Source: DAOUEX01 sp034430235 (lineage in GTDB: Bacteria > Chloroflexota > Anaerolineae > UBA2200). Taken from it: a DNA stretch of 64,000 bases. The position numbers and the translations under genes were made by a program. The DNA is taken from positions 16,857 through 80,856 of the forward strand of contig CAYZGO010000016.1 in the NCBI GenBank assembly GCA_964478075.1, read 5' to 3'. Under the pieces are notes generated by a model. It worked only from the letters and a program-made list of their open reading frames with translations, was not told the DNA's origin and did not search any database. Within the stretch, counting starts at the first letter, position 1, and each line of letters begins with the position of its first letter. Positions 24,336 through 33,048 of the stretch are shown here, in pieces.

Positions 24336-25856
24336 TTAGTCCGCTCTCAGAATCCACTCCGCGTAAAAGTCGTCCAGTTCCTGACCAGAGACCTGCTCGG
24401 CCACCCGCAAGAGATCGTCAGGGGTGGCCAGCTTGTACTTGCGATCCTCGAGATAAGCCCGCAGAACGTCGAGGAAGACGGCATGCCCCAGTTTCTCACG
24501 CAGTTCGTAGAAGAAGACCGCCCCCTTGCCGTAGACAATGGGGCCATAGTCCTTGGGAGCAAAAGCCTCGACCGGTTGATACACAATACCATCACGCCCC
24601 TCAGCTTTGGCATTCTGGTAGGACCTCTCGACAAAGTTCTTGAATACCAGGTCCGCACGGGTGCGGCCATAGGCGTACTCGTAATAGTACACCGTTGAGA
24701 AATTGGTGAGACTCTCGTCCAGCCAGGGTACGTTGACCTGGTCGTTGCCCACCATGCTGTACCACCACTGGTGAGCCACCTCGTGAGCGGTGACGAACTC
24801 AAAGTACTCACCGCCGTGGGCGTACTGCTGGTTGGCCACCATGATCAACCCAGGATACTCCATCCCACCAGCATAAATCGGGGCCTGCACTACGTCGAAC
24901 TCGGCAAAAGGATACGGGCCAAAGCTCTGCTGATAGGCGCGCAGGCAATTGCGAGCGTAGGCCAGAATCTCCTCACCAGCCTGCTTGTTTTCTGGCAGAT
25001 AGTAGGACCGTAGTCTGATGTAGCCTACGGCGCAGGAGGACGACTCGAACTCGTTACCAACCACAACCATAAAGTCGCGCATAGGCCCGCTGAGGCATGT
25101 CCAGGTAGTAGTGCCGTCCTCGTTATCACGCTTCGCGGTCGTGGACCCAGAAGTGATGACAACCATCCCCTGCGGTACCGTGAGCTCCACAGTAAAGAAG
25201 CTCGTTTCGGCATACGTGGGATCGCCATAGTCCGGGGGCAACGACAGGTTCCAGCCCGTCTGCTCGTACACGGCAGTCATGGCGTAAAAGTTGGACAGCA
25301 AGAGGACCCCATCCTGGTAGTTGAAAATGCCGTAGCCGCGCACGTTCTCCACCGGCACTGTGACCTCATACTCCATGGTCAAGTCTGCGGACTCGCCAGG
25401 CTGCAGGGGGTCTGGCATGGCTACTCCCACGGCTGTTCCTTGAGCCTCATACTCGAGTTCAACCTCACGCCCTTCCACCGTGACCTGGCTGAAAGTCAGT
25501 ACACTGCCATAGCTGGGCTTGTTGGGAAAGAGCCGGAAATAGATAGAGTCCAGCAGCACATCGGTGCGGTTAGTGTAGTGCGTATCCTGGCTGACGTATA
25601 CGTGTGGCTGTGCAGCATCGAGGTCCACGCGCGCACGGATGTAGTAGAAGGTAGGGGCCTCGACCAGCGTCACGTCGTCCGCTGCTGCGGCCAGCATAGC
25701 CACGCGGTACGTGTTGGCATCCTGCCAGTCCGGGGGCGGGACGGCTGTCGCCGTCGGCGTCAGAGTTGGCGTGGGCAGCACCTGGCAGCCAACCGACAAT
25801 GCCAGCGCCGCTGCCAGCACAGACAAAAGCAAGTACTTTGGAAACCGTCTGCTCAT
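24336..25856 (-). CDS. M1-family metallopeptidase lipoprotein
   Basis: This predicted exported zinc aminopeptidase is anchored by lipid: a hydrophobic N-terminus ends in SVGC, followed by a Thr/Pro linker. The N-terminal beta domain (about residues 60-270) precedes the catalytic domain with HEVAHQWW (His357, Glu358, His361) and the downstream Glu in NVPWLDESLTNF. The gluzincin GGMEYPGLIMVA motif, the M1 equivalent of GAMEN, lies upstream of HExxH. It is 506 residues long and lacks the large C-terminal helical domain of full-size M1 enzymes. I chose the ATG at 25856 for its proper signal peptide. It probably digests extracellular peptides. Confidence 0.87.
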   Translation of the reverse strand: MSRRFPKYLLLSVLAAALALSVGCQVLPTPTLTPTATAVPPPDWQDANTYRVAMLAAAADDVTLVEAPTFYYIRARVDLDAAQPHVYVSQDTHYTNRTDVLLDSIYFRLFPNKPSYGSVLTFSQVTVEGREVELEYEAQGTAVGVAMPDPLQPGESADLTMEYEVTVPVENVRGYGIFNYQDGVLLLSNFYAMTAVYEQTGWNLSLPPDYGDPTYAETSFFTVELTVPQGMVVITSGSTTAKRDNEDGTTTWTCLSGPMRDFMVVVGNEFESSSCAVGYIRLRSYYLPENKQAGEEILAYARNCLRAYQQSFGPYPFAEFDVVQAPIYAGGMEYPGLIMVANQQYAHGGEYFEFVTAHEVAHQWWYSMVGNDQVNVPWLDESLTNFSTVYYYEYAYGRTRADLVFKNFVERSYQNAKAEGRDGIVYQPVEAFAPKDYGPIVYGKGAVFFYELREKLGHAVFLDVLRAYLEDRKYKLATPDDLLRVAEQVSGQELDDFYAEWILRAD

Positions 25857-25872
25857 GGTCAACACGGGGCTG

Positions 25873-25901
25873 ATTATACACACCCCGCTGCTTTCCGCCA
25901 A
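25873..25901 (-). promoter_or_regulatory. Promoter of the M1 peptidase gene, almost leaderless
   Basis: On the minus strand TTGGCG (25901-25896), a 17-base spacer and TATAAT (25878-25873) predict a start near 25866. That is only about ten bases before the ATG at 25856, too close for a normal ribosome site. Confidence 0.6.
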
Positions 25902-25989
25902 CCACGCACACCCGAGAGCAGTTCAATTTCGGGGCAGATTCTCAACGCGGCATCCGCCTGGCTCAAAGCGCGCCTATTGTTCGCTTTCC

Positions 25990-26011
25990 GTGGCGGATTG
26001 TCATCCGCCAC
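25990..26011. repeat. Perfect 9-bp hairpin between divergent genes
   Basis: GTGGCGGAT, loop TGTC, ATCCGCCAC form a perfect stem. It is flanked by repeated GCTCAAAGCG blocks (about 25961 and 26028). It lies in the 344-base gap between the M1 peptidase and PBP1A genes and is probably a small dispersed element. A TATAAT at 26100 may serve PBP1A. Confidence 0.45.
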
Positions 26012-26200
26012 GAGCAGTATGTGTTGCTCAAAGCGGACGATAGTCCACGGCACCCAGACACCGCACAACACCCCTTTTGGAGTCGCGGCCAGCCGAGGGT
26101 ATAATGACTGGCTGTGGGGCAGCAGGCACAGGAACCTGCGCCGTCGTACAAGCGTCTTTGTGATGTAAACTCATCATTTCTTGCGGAGTCTCTTGTCTGT

Positions 26201-29041
26201 ATGAAGTACGACTATTCCGACACTGAGCAATATGAACGTCCGGCACGCCAACCCTTGCCCGGCGAGGATTGGCGCCGACCCTTTGTCAAGGGACTGCTCA
26301 TCGCGCTCGTAGTGGCAGGGCTCGTCCTGTTCATAGCCCTTGGACTGGCGTTGAGCGCCTACGCCTACGTTGCCGTCAGGCTGCCCTCTCCTGAAGAACT
26401 AGGCATCCGCGCGAACACTTTTGAAAGCACAAAGATATATGACCGCAATGGCGTGCTGCTGTACGAAGTCTTTGATCCCACGGGGGGCCGCCGAACGGCA
26501 GTACCCCTGGAGCGCGTTCCTCCGCACGTGCGCCAGGCCACCATCGCTACTGAAGACCCCACCTTTTATGCCAATCCCGGTTTCAACCCGCTGAGCATCC
26601 TGCGCGCCTTCTGGCAGAACCTGCGCCAAGGGCAGATTGTCTCAGGCGCCAGTACCATCACTCAGCAAGTGGTCAAGAACACCTTCCTTTCTCCCGAGGT
26701 GACCTTTTCGCGCAAGATCAAAGAGGCCATCCTGGCCACGGAGATCACCCGCCGCTATTCGAAAGACGAAATCCTCGAGATATACCTCAATCAGATCTAC
26801 TATGGGAATCTGGCCTACGGCATTGGTGCCGCTGCAGAGGCCTACTTTGGCAAACCGGTGGAAGAACTGACACTGGCCGAGGCTACGCTGCTCGTTGGCA
26901 TACCGCAGGGGCCAGCCATCTACGACCCCTACACAAACCTGGCGGGGGCCAAGATCCGGCAGAGCATCGTGCTGAACTTAATGGTCAGGCGCGGCTACAT
27001 CAGCCGCGAAGAGGCGACACAGGCGCAGACTCAAGAGTTGCACCTGGTGCCGCAGCGCATTGAGATGAAGGCACCCCACTTTGTGGTCTATGTGCGTGAA
27101 CAACTCGAAGCCCAATATGGCACCGAGCTCGTCTACCGTGGCGGCCTGCGTGTGTATACCACCCTGGATATGAAGATGCAAAAGATAGCGGAGCGGATTG
27201 TCCGCGAAAAGCTAGCCACGCTGGCAGAGTTAGATGCCACCAATGCGGCACTAGTAGCCTTGGCCCCCGAGAACGGGCACATACTGGCCATGGTGGGCAG
27301 CGCGGACTTTTACAACGAAGACATTGACGGGCAGGTTAACGTAGCGCTGCGGCCGCGTCAGCCAGGGTCAGCGATCAAGCCCATCAACTATGTAGCTGCC
27401 TTTGAACGCGGATGGACGGCGGCCACCTTTATCATGGACATCAAAACCCAATTCCCCGATGGGGCCAACCCGCCCTACGAGCCCGACAATCACGACAAGA
27501 AGGAACATGGCCCGGTGCTGGTACGTGGCGCACTGGCCCGCTCCTTGAACATACCGGCAGTCAAGACGCTGCAGTTCGTGACCCTGTCGGGTATGCTGGA
27601 GATGGCCCACCGTCTGGGCATCACTTCCCTGAACCGGCCCGACTATGGCCTGTCTCTGACCCTGGGCGGCGGCGACGTGACGTTGCTGGAACTGAGTGCC
27701 GCCTACGCGGCCTTTGCCAACGGTGGACGACGCGTGCGGCCGACGCCCATCCTGCGCATTGAGGACAGCAACGGTCGGCTCATTGCCGAGGCTCCAAACG
27801 ATGCCGGTCAACACGTGCTGGATCCCCGCCACGCCTACCTGATCACCAGCATCCTGTCGGATAACGAAGCACGTCTGCCCACTTTTGGGCCAAACAACGT
27901 GCTGGAACTCTCCCGGCCAGCGGCGGTGAAAACTGGCACAACCGACGACTACCATGATGCGTGGACCATCGGCTACACGCCGGATTTGGTCACCGGCGTG
28001 TGGGTGGGCAACAGCGACAACACGCCGATGAACCGGGTGTACGGTTCACGGGGAGCTGGCCCCATCTGGCACGATTTTATGGAAGAGGTGCTGCGCGATA
28101 CGCCCGTGCACGACTTTATTATGCCAGAGGGAATGGAGACGGCTGAGATTTGCCCCATATCCGGCAAGTTGCGCACCGATAAATGCCCTCCCGGCCGTCA
28201 GGAGATCTTCGTGGCTGGCACAGCACCGCATGAACCATGCGACGTGCACGTGGATGTACGAATTTGCTCCGTAAGCGGCAAGCGCGCCAGCGAGTTCTGC
28301 CCACACAACGTCGTGGGAACCCAGTTCTTTGAAGTGTATCCGCCCGAATACCGCACCTGGGCCGAGGCTCACGGCAAACCGCAGCCGCCCATTGACACCT
28401 GCCGCATACATGCGCGGCCACCGCGCGTAGAAATCGTGGAGCCACGCGAGGGCAGCGTAGTGGAAGGCATCGTGCCCGTTTACGGCAGTGCGCGCATGGA
28501 TGATTTCAGTCACTACGAAGTGCAATATGGTATTGGCGACAACCCGATTGGCTGGGGCGGGGTAGCACGGCAGGACTTTCCGCTGGAAGATGGTGTCCTG
28601 GCCGCCTGGAACACGCGAGAACTGAAGAACGGCCTGTACTCGCTGCGCGTCGTGGCCTTTGACGGCCGTGGGAACAGCGCTGCCTCACCCGCAGTACGCG
28701 TGACAGTGATGAATCCCACGCCGACAGCGACGCCAACGCCCACACACACGGGCACGCCGACGATGACACCGCCCCCCACGCAGACGGGCACTCCGACGAC
28801 AACACCAACACCAACGGCGACACCCGAGGAGACCGAAACACATACGCCAACCGCCACGCCTGCCGCGGCGGAGACTGCACCCGTGATTGCATCGCCCACG
28901 CCCGGCTGGAGCCCAACTCCATCGCCCACACCAAGCGAGAGCTCAACACCATCGCCCACTGTCGTCCAGCCGACGGCCACACCCAGCTCTACACTTCAGC
29001 CAGGACCGTCCGAGATGCCGCAACCCAGGGCCGCTTCTTAG
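26201..29041 (+). CDS. Class A penicillin-binding protein (PBP1A type)
   Basis: This bifunctional enzyme polymerises glycan strands and cross-links them. It has one membrane helix (about residues 29-52), a GT51 glycosyltransferase domain with catalytic Glu118 in EDPTFYANPG and the QGQIVSGASTITQQVVKN block, and a transpeptidase domain. The catalytic motifs are SAIK (Ser390-Lys393), SLN and KTGTT (577-581). After it comes a segment of cysteine-pair repeats (CPISGKLRTDKCPPG and CSVSGKRASEFCP), then an Ig-like domain. The tail is about 100 residues of Thr/Pro-rich low complexity that probably spans the wall. It is 946 residues long. I chose the ATG at 26201 directly before the basic N-terminus. 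Confidence 0.93.
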   Translation: MKYDYSDTEQYERPARQPLPGEDWRRPFVKGLLIALVVAGLVLFIALGLALSAYAYVAVRLPSPEELGIRANTFESTKIYDRNGVLLYEVFDPTGGRRTAVPLERVPPHVRQATIATEDPTFYANPGFNPLSILRAFWQNLRQGQIVSGASTITQQVVKNTFLSPEVTFSRKIKEAILATEITRRYSKDEILEIYLNQIYYGNLAYGIGAAAEAYFGKPVEELTLAEATLLVGIPQGPAIYDPYTNLAGAKIRQSIVLNLMVRRGYISREEATQAQTQELHLVPQRIEMKAPHFVVYVREQLEAQYGTELVYRGGLRVYTTLDMKMQKIAERIVREKLATLAELDATNAALVALAPENGHILAMVGSADFYNEDIDGQVNVALRPRQPGSAIKPINYVAAFERGWTAATFIMDIKTQFPDGANPPYEPDNHDKKEHGPVLVRGALARSLNIPAVKTLQFVTLSGMLEMAHRLGITSLNRPDYGLSLTLGGGDVTLLELSAAYAAFANGGRRVRPTPILRIEDSNGRLIAEAPNDAGQHVLDPRHAYLITSILSDNEARLPTFGPNNVLELSRPAAVKTGTTDDYHDAWTIGYTPDLVTGVWVGNSDNTPMNRVYGSRGAGPIWHDFMEEVLRDTPVHDFIMPEGMETAEICPISGKLRTDKCPPGRQEIFVAGTAPHEPCDVHVDVRICSVSGKRASEFCPHNVVGTQFFEVYPPEYRTWAEAHGKPQPPIDTCRIHARPPRVEIVEPREGSVVEGIVPVYGSARMDDFSHYEVQYGIGDNPIGWGGVARQDFPLEDGVLAAWNTRELKNGLYSLRVVAFDGRGNSAASPAVRVTVMNPTPTATPTPTHTGTPTMTPPPTQTGTPTTTPTPTATPEETETHTPTATPAAAETAPVIASPTPGWSPTPSPTPSESSTPSPTVVQPTATPSSTLQPGPSEMPQPRAAS

Positions 29042-29044
29042 CTA

Positions 29045-29077
29045 AGAAACTCGTTTTCCCGAAGGAGACGGGTTTCT
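29045..29077 (+). terminator. Terminator-like hairpin after PBP1A
   Basis: AGAAACTCGT (29045-29054) pairs with ACGGGTTTCT (29068-29077) with one G-T pair and is followed by GATTTA. The T tract is weak, so termination may be partial. Confidence 0.5.
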
Positions 29078-29105
29078 GATTTATGACAACAAACGGAGGC
29101 ACAAA

Positions 29106-29582
29106 ATGGGGGAAAGTGCAATCGTCGTTGTTTCTGAGGCGCTACGGGGAATTCTCGCCGAAGCTCTGCTCTGCGCACCACCGCTAGTGGACACCAGCGA
29201 CGAGATCGTCCTGGCTTCCCCAGCCGAGATGCCCCACGACCGCCACACCCGCCTGTGCATATTCCTGTATCGTGTCCACGAGCACGTTCTATCCAGGCCG
29301 GAGGCGATGCAGATCAAAGGGCCGCTGGGATTCGTGCTGTCTTATCTAATCGTACCTGTCGGTCCTGATGCCACGCACTGCCAACACGTCCTGGGCCGTG
29401 TGCTGCGCACCTTGCACGAGCACGCTGAGCTGCAAATCCCAGAAGCTGGCGGCGAACTGAGCGTGTCTCTGCTCAGACATCCGCTGGAGGAGGCAAACCG
29501 CCTGTGGTCTGCACTACAGACTCCGTACCAGTGCGCTCTGTACTACGATGTACGAATAGCGAGGCTCGGGGACGCGGACTAG
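29106..29582 (+). CDS. Pvc16-like (DUF4255) protein, orphan
   Basis: The 158-residue protein matches the DUF4255/Pvc16 N-terminal domain pattern: ALRGILAEALL, DEIVLASPAEMP, RLCIFLYRVHEH, a GFVLSYLIVP strand, HVLGRVLRTLHEH and LRHPLEEANRLWSAL. In contractile injection systems (PVC, Afp) Pvc16 caps the sheath-tube end. None of the other parts (sheath, tube, baseplate, AAA ATPase) is in the window, so this copy is an orphan whose role is open. The ribosome site is AACGGAGG. It sits alone after PBP1A. Confidence 0.75.
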   Translation: MGESAIVVVSEALRGILAEALLCAPPLVDTSDEIVLASPAEMPHDRHTRLCIFLYRVHEHVLSRPEAMQIKGPLGFVLSYLIVPVGPDATHCQHVLGRVLRTLHEHAELQIPEAGGELSVSLLRHPLEEANRLWSALQTPYQCALYYDVRIARLGDAD

Positions 29583-29629
29583 GGAAGCATAAGAAGCTTT
29601 TTCCTGAACATAGCATCAAGATTTCGCGC

Positions 29630-29658
29630 TTGACGCTGGCGTGAAGTTGGGCTATACT
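29630..29658 (+). promoter_or_regulatory. Promoter of the methyltransferase-DGQHR operon
   Basis: TTGACG (29630-29635), a 17-base spacer and TATACT (29653-29658) give a start near 29665. This leaves an unusually long leader of about 335 bases before the GTG at 30000. The same TTGAC-N17-TATACT form precedes the HAD and isochorismatase operons. Confidence 0.7.
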
Positions 29659-29877
29659 GAAGCTGTACCAAACAAGACGTGCCTAGCTGTTCTGCGCAGG
29701 CCGAGATAATCGCCGGGGACGGTGGAAGCGCCCTGGCACGAAGAACTCTACTACGTGGCTCGCCCACCGTCAAGGCTCTACGAGCACACTGGACGGTGCG
29801 GCGGGCTTGCTGTTTAGAGGGGGGCAGTGACGTAGAACCGCCGTTTTGGTCGGCTGCGCGTGATGCGCGTAATGCGG

Positions 29878-29938
29878 GTGATATGCGCAAGGCGGATATC
29901 ACGCACCAAGTGACGGATATGCGCAATACTGCGCATAT
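29878..29938. promoter_or_regulatory. Two adjacent palindromes in the methyltransferase leader
   Basis: GTGATAT (29878-29884) pairs with ATATCAC (29896-29902). ATATGCGCA (29917-29925) pairs with TGCGCATAT (29930-29938) across a four-base loop. The surrounding 80 bases are rich in ATGCGC-type words. The decamer GCGCAATACT here (29921) recurs just after the operon (32940). They may be operators or leader hairpins controlling the two-gene unit. Confidence 0.5.
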
Positions 29939-29999
29939 TAACAAGTTGAACGAAATCGCCGATAAGCCCGTTCAGACAAATGTGAGAGGACACAAAAAA

Positions 30000-31355
30000 G
30001 TGACAACTTCTGTGAAGGATCTAATCAACAGATATCACATTTGGGATGCCAGAGGGATTTCCGAGTTGCTCCCCAAAACGGAGTTCGTCGATGTTACTAT
30101 AACCTCACCCCCTTATTGGAAGCTTAAGGACTATGGGGTAGATTCTCAGGTAGGATTCGGGCAGACATACGATGACTATCTTAATGATCTGGAGAGGATA
30201 TTCCAGGATATCTACCTCATAACAAAGAAGACAGGTTCGCTGTGGATTATCAGTGATACCATGAAGCACAGAGGAGAAGTCAAATTATTGCCCTTTGACC
30301 TCGCTCAAAGGCTTAAAAATGCAAATTGGATACTCCAGGATATCATCATTTGGAACAAGGACAGAACACTCCCCTGGTCTCACCGGGGGAAACTCAGAAA
30401 TATCTTTGAATACGTGCTCTTCTTTTCAAAAAGGCGCAAGTTCAAGTACTACCTACCGCGAGTGAGAGAAGTAATCGGACTAAAAGAATGGTGGGTTAGA
30501 TATCCTGAGAGATATTGTCCACAAGGAAAGGCTCCTACGCGGGCGTGGTCTATTCCAATACCACGTCAGGGCAGTTGGGGAAACAACTGGGTAAGACACT
30601 TCAATCCCCTACCCCCAGAGCTGGTGGAAAGAATTCTCCTGCTGACTACAAACGAAGGTAATATAGTTCTAGATCCCTTTTGCGGATCCGGCGCTGTAAT
30701 AGCTCAGGCGTATGCTATGGGTAGGCGATACATTGGTTTAGACGTGAACCCAAGCTATCAAAGAATGTTTGAGCAGAGGGTCCTGCCATCCATCTGTGCG
30801 CTTCAAGTGGATACCGCTAAGAAAGTCTCGGGAAGACAACGGCAAAAGAGAGTATTCGGTAGACTGATCCGTTCTTTGAGGAAGACAAAGTATCCAAAAG
30901 AACTGGTGAGGCTCTACAGACGCGAATGCGGCCCAGTAGAGTTGGAGGCAATACTCGCGCTGCAGGGATCGAAAGCTAATTGCCTGAAGGTCATCTTCCT
31001 TTTCCCACCTATGTCCCAGGTATCACCAGCCTTTCTTTCACAGCTAGTTGGACTTTCCAAGCGACCGCCATTGTCAAAGTACGGCATCGAGGCTGTTCTA
31101 GAAGCATATTCGGTCGATGTTGTGTCACAGGAATGGCTGGAAGATGAAGGTCTAACTCTTAGGAAGAGAATATACTTATATGCTGGAGGGAGAACATACA
31201 CCTGGGCTAAGACCCTGAGCGTCGGGAAGTGGCTGACGTTGATCGGGAGTAACGAGTGGTCTAAGTTGTTTGGACGGACATATCCTCCTATTGTCAGTGA
31301 TATAGGCGTGAACGTGGACCCGCATTTGCCAACTGATCAGATCTTGGAGGGCTAA
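30000..31355 (+). CDS. DNA methyltransferase (beta class, N4-cytosine or N6-adenine) with novel C-terminal domain
   Basis: This is a SAM-dependent DNA methyltransferase. The catalytic motif IV TSPPYW (residues 35-40) comes before the SAM motif I DPFCGSG (225-231), the order of beta-class N4C/N6A enzymes. Between them lie an NNWVRHFNPLP segment and an IIIWNKD strand. Residues from about 258 to 451 form an extra C-terminal region I do not recognise. The frame is open upstream to 29679. The GTG at 30000 has GAGAGGA nine bases before it and begins near the first conserved residues, so I prefer it. The stop overlaps the DGQHR gene start by one base (TAATG). The region is AT-richer than its surroundings. 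Confidence 0.8.
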   Translation: MTTSVKDLINRYHIWDARGISELLPKTEFVDVTITSPPYWKLKDYGVDSQVGFGQTYDDYLNDLERIFQDIYLITKKTGSLWIISDTMKHRGEVKLLPFDLAQRLKNANWILQDIIIWNKDRTLPWSHRGKLRNIFEYVLFFSKRRKFKYYLPRVREVIGLKEWWVRYPERYCPQGKAPTRAWSIPIPRQGSWGNNWVRHFNPLPPELVERILLLTTNEGNIVLDPFCGSGAVIAQAYAMGRRYIGLDVNPSYQRMFEQRVLPSICALQVDTAKKVSGRQRQKRVFGRLIRSLRKTKYPKELVRLYRRECGPVELEAILALQGSKANCLKVIFLFPPMSQVSPAFLSQLVGLSKRPPLSKYGIEAVLEAYSVDVVSQEWLEDEGLTLRKRIYLYAGGRTYTWAKTLSVGKWLTLIGSNEWSKLFGRTYPPIVSDIGVNVDPHLPTDQILEG

Positions 31356-32908
31356 TGAACGACAAGGGTGCCGAACTCAACAAGAGAGTCTGGACGTTGT
31401 TCGAAAAGGCAGGCTTCGAGACCAAGCCTAACTCCAACGCCCCTGCTGAGGAAGTTGTCACATTGCTTGATGGGAGAGAACGATCACTTGACCTCTCTGC
31501 CAGTGTAAAACACTGGGGTGTGAAAATCATAGGCGAGAACACGACTGCGAAAAACCTACATGAATCGTGGACCGCCTATGTCCACGACTTTGGAGAACTC
31601 GTGAAAATCGCCAAGGCAAACGCGGGGTTGTTCGTATTAACTCGTAGAGAAATGTCCATGCAAGATAGAGAATATGCTGAACAAAGAGGAATAAGGGTGT
31701 GGGGCGAAGAGGAGCTTCGCTACTACGAAGCAGTTGTCGATGCCATAGGGGAGTATGCAAAACACGAGATCGTTAATTCGTTCGCGATACACACCACTCA
31801 AGAAAGGCAGATACATTGCGTCTTGGCTCTACAACTTCACCAACCTTACTCTGCATCTGATACAAACCTGTTCATATTCACGATGCCGCCAGAGAAGCTT
31901 CTTAAGACATGCATGATCTACCGCAAGGCCCAGGGAAGCGGAGAAGCCTATCAACGGATGGTTAAAAAGCTAAGATTACGCAGTGTCATGAAGTTCGTAA
32001 GCCAACAGGACGCCATTTTGCCAACGGATATAATCCTTCACTTTAGCGACAACGTAACATGGGACCCTATAGAAACTAGTGACCTTCGCGATGCAAATGG
32101 CAGGCGGATTACCCTTTCTCGAGAAAGGGACTACAAACTCGTCAAGTTGAATATTCCCATGGCATACGCATCTCTAGAGTTGATAGACGGACAGCATAGG
32201 CTCTACGGATTCGTCCAGGCGGACCCAGCTACTAGAGAGAACTTTAACCTTGTAGTGTTAGGCATGGCGGGCTTGCCCTTCCATAGAAGGAGAGATACTT
32301 TTGTAGCCATAAACGACAGAGCGCGGCGCATGGATCCCAATCTTGTCGCGTATCTCAAGTACACCGACGATGAGGCAGAATGCCAGAAGGATAACGAACT
32401 CATGGCAATAAAGATCGTGGTACAACTCAACAAAACCAGCCCTTTCAAGAACAAAGTTAGGCTTCTGGATGTTCGGCGTGGTGAGAAGATAACTCTCAAG
32501 GGGTTCTCAGGCTATGATCTCAAGGGATTGTTGGGGCCCAGAGGTCTTCTCCGAAAATACTACCCGAACGAATCCAAAGAGTATATCGGCGCACTTGGGC
32601 TGTATTTTGGTGTTCTGAAAAGTCTGTTCAAGGAACAATGGGAACAGCCGGAGAGATACATCATCTTCACCAACAGAGGGATATCGGCTTTTCTGAAGCT
32701 CTCAAGATCTATCTTGAAGACTTGTCAGAGCCATCTTACCAAGCAAATAGTGTTGAAATATCTGCAACCGCTTAAGGACAGGCGGAGTGATAGTGACTGG
32801 GAGACCAACAAACTCAGAAGTGCGTATGTGGGTGCCAAGGGTTGGAAGGACTTCCATCGTGACCTTGTTAGTACAATTCGTGCGGTGTACCCTGATTTCC
32901 AGGAATGA
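31355..32908 (+). CDS. DGQHR-domain protein paired with a DNA methyltransferase
   Basis: The 517-residue protein contains the full DGQHR motif (residues 278-282, LELIDGQHRLYGF). It also has the later FVAINDRARRMDPNLVAYL block typical of the DndB/DGQHR fold, known from phosphorothioation (DndB) and 7-deazaguanine (Dpd) DNA-modification systems. Residues 1-110 are a separate domain with DLSASVKHWGVKIIGENTT, reminiscent of a restriction-nuclease fold (Asp46, Glu61), but without the usual catalytic Lys. No dnd or dpd genes are nearby. It is translationally coupled to the methyltransferase, so the two probably act together on DNA. Function is unknown; a defence role is an inference. Confidence 0.75.
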   Translation: MNDKGAELNKRVWTLFEKAGFETKPNSNAPAEEVVTLLDGRERSLDLSASVKHWGVKIIGENTTAKNLHESWTAYVHDFGELVKIAKANAGLFVLTRREMSMQDREYAEQRGIRVWGEEELRYYEAVVDAIGEYAKHEIVNSFAIHTTQERQIHCVLALQLHQPYSASDTNLFIFTMPPEKLLKTCMIYRKAQGSGEAYQRMVKKLRLRSVMKFVSQQDAILPTDIILHFSDNVTWDPIETSDLRDANGRRITLSRERDYKLVKLNIPMAYASLELIDGQHRLYGFVQADPATRENFNLVVLGMAGLPFHRRRDTFVAINDRARRMDPNLVAYLKYTDDEAECQKDNELMAIKIVVQLNKTSPFKNKVRLLDVRRGEKITLKGFSGYDLKGLLGPRGLLRKYYPNESKEYIGALGLYFGVLKSLFKEQWEQPERYIIFTNRGISAFLKLSRSILKTCQSHLTKQIVLKYLQPLKDRRSDSDWETNKLRSAYVGAKGWKDFHRDLVSTIRAVYPDFQE

Positions 32909-33048
32909 ATCTGCAACACGCGCGAAATTCGCGTGATAGGCGCAATACTACGTACTCTGATCATCAGACAGAATCGCGCCTACACTTCATGATAACAGCG
33001 CATTTCTCCTAACACTAGGAGCAATTACACCCGCAGGATCGAAAGGCG

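Noticed and set aside
27368..27955. 195-codon minus-strand open frame inside PBP1A
   Set aside because: It lies fully antisense to strongly conserved transpeptidase motifs, has no ribosome site and shows no protein family features.
30000..32908. Dnd phosphorothioation or Dpd 7-deazaguanine system
   Set aside because: Only a DGQHR-type protein is present. The sulfur-transfer, cysteine desulfurase and transglycosylase genes are missing.
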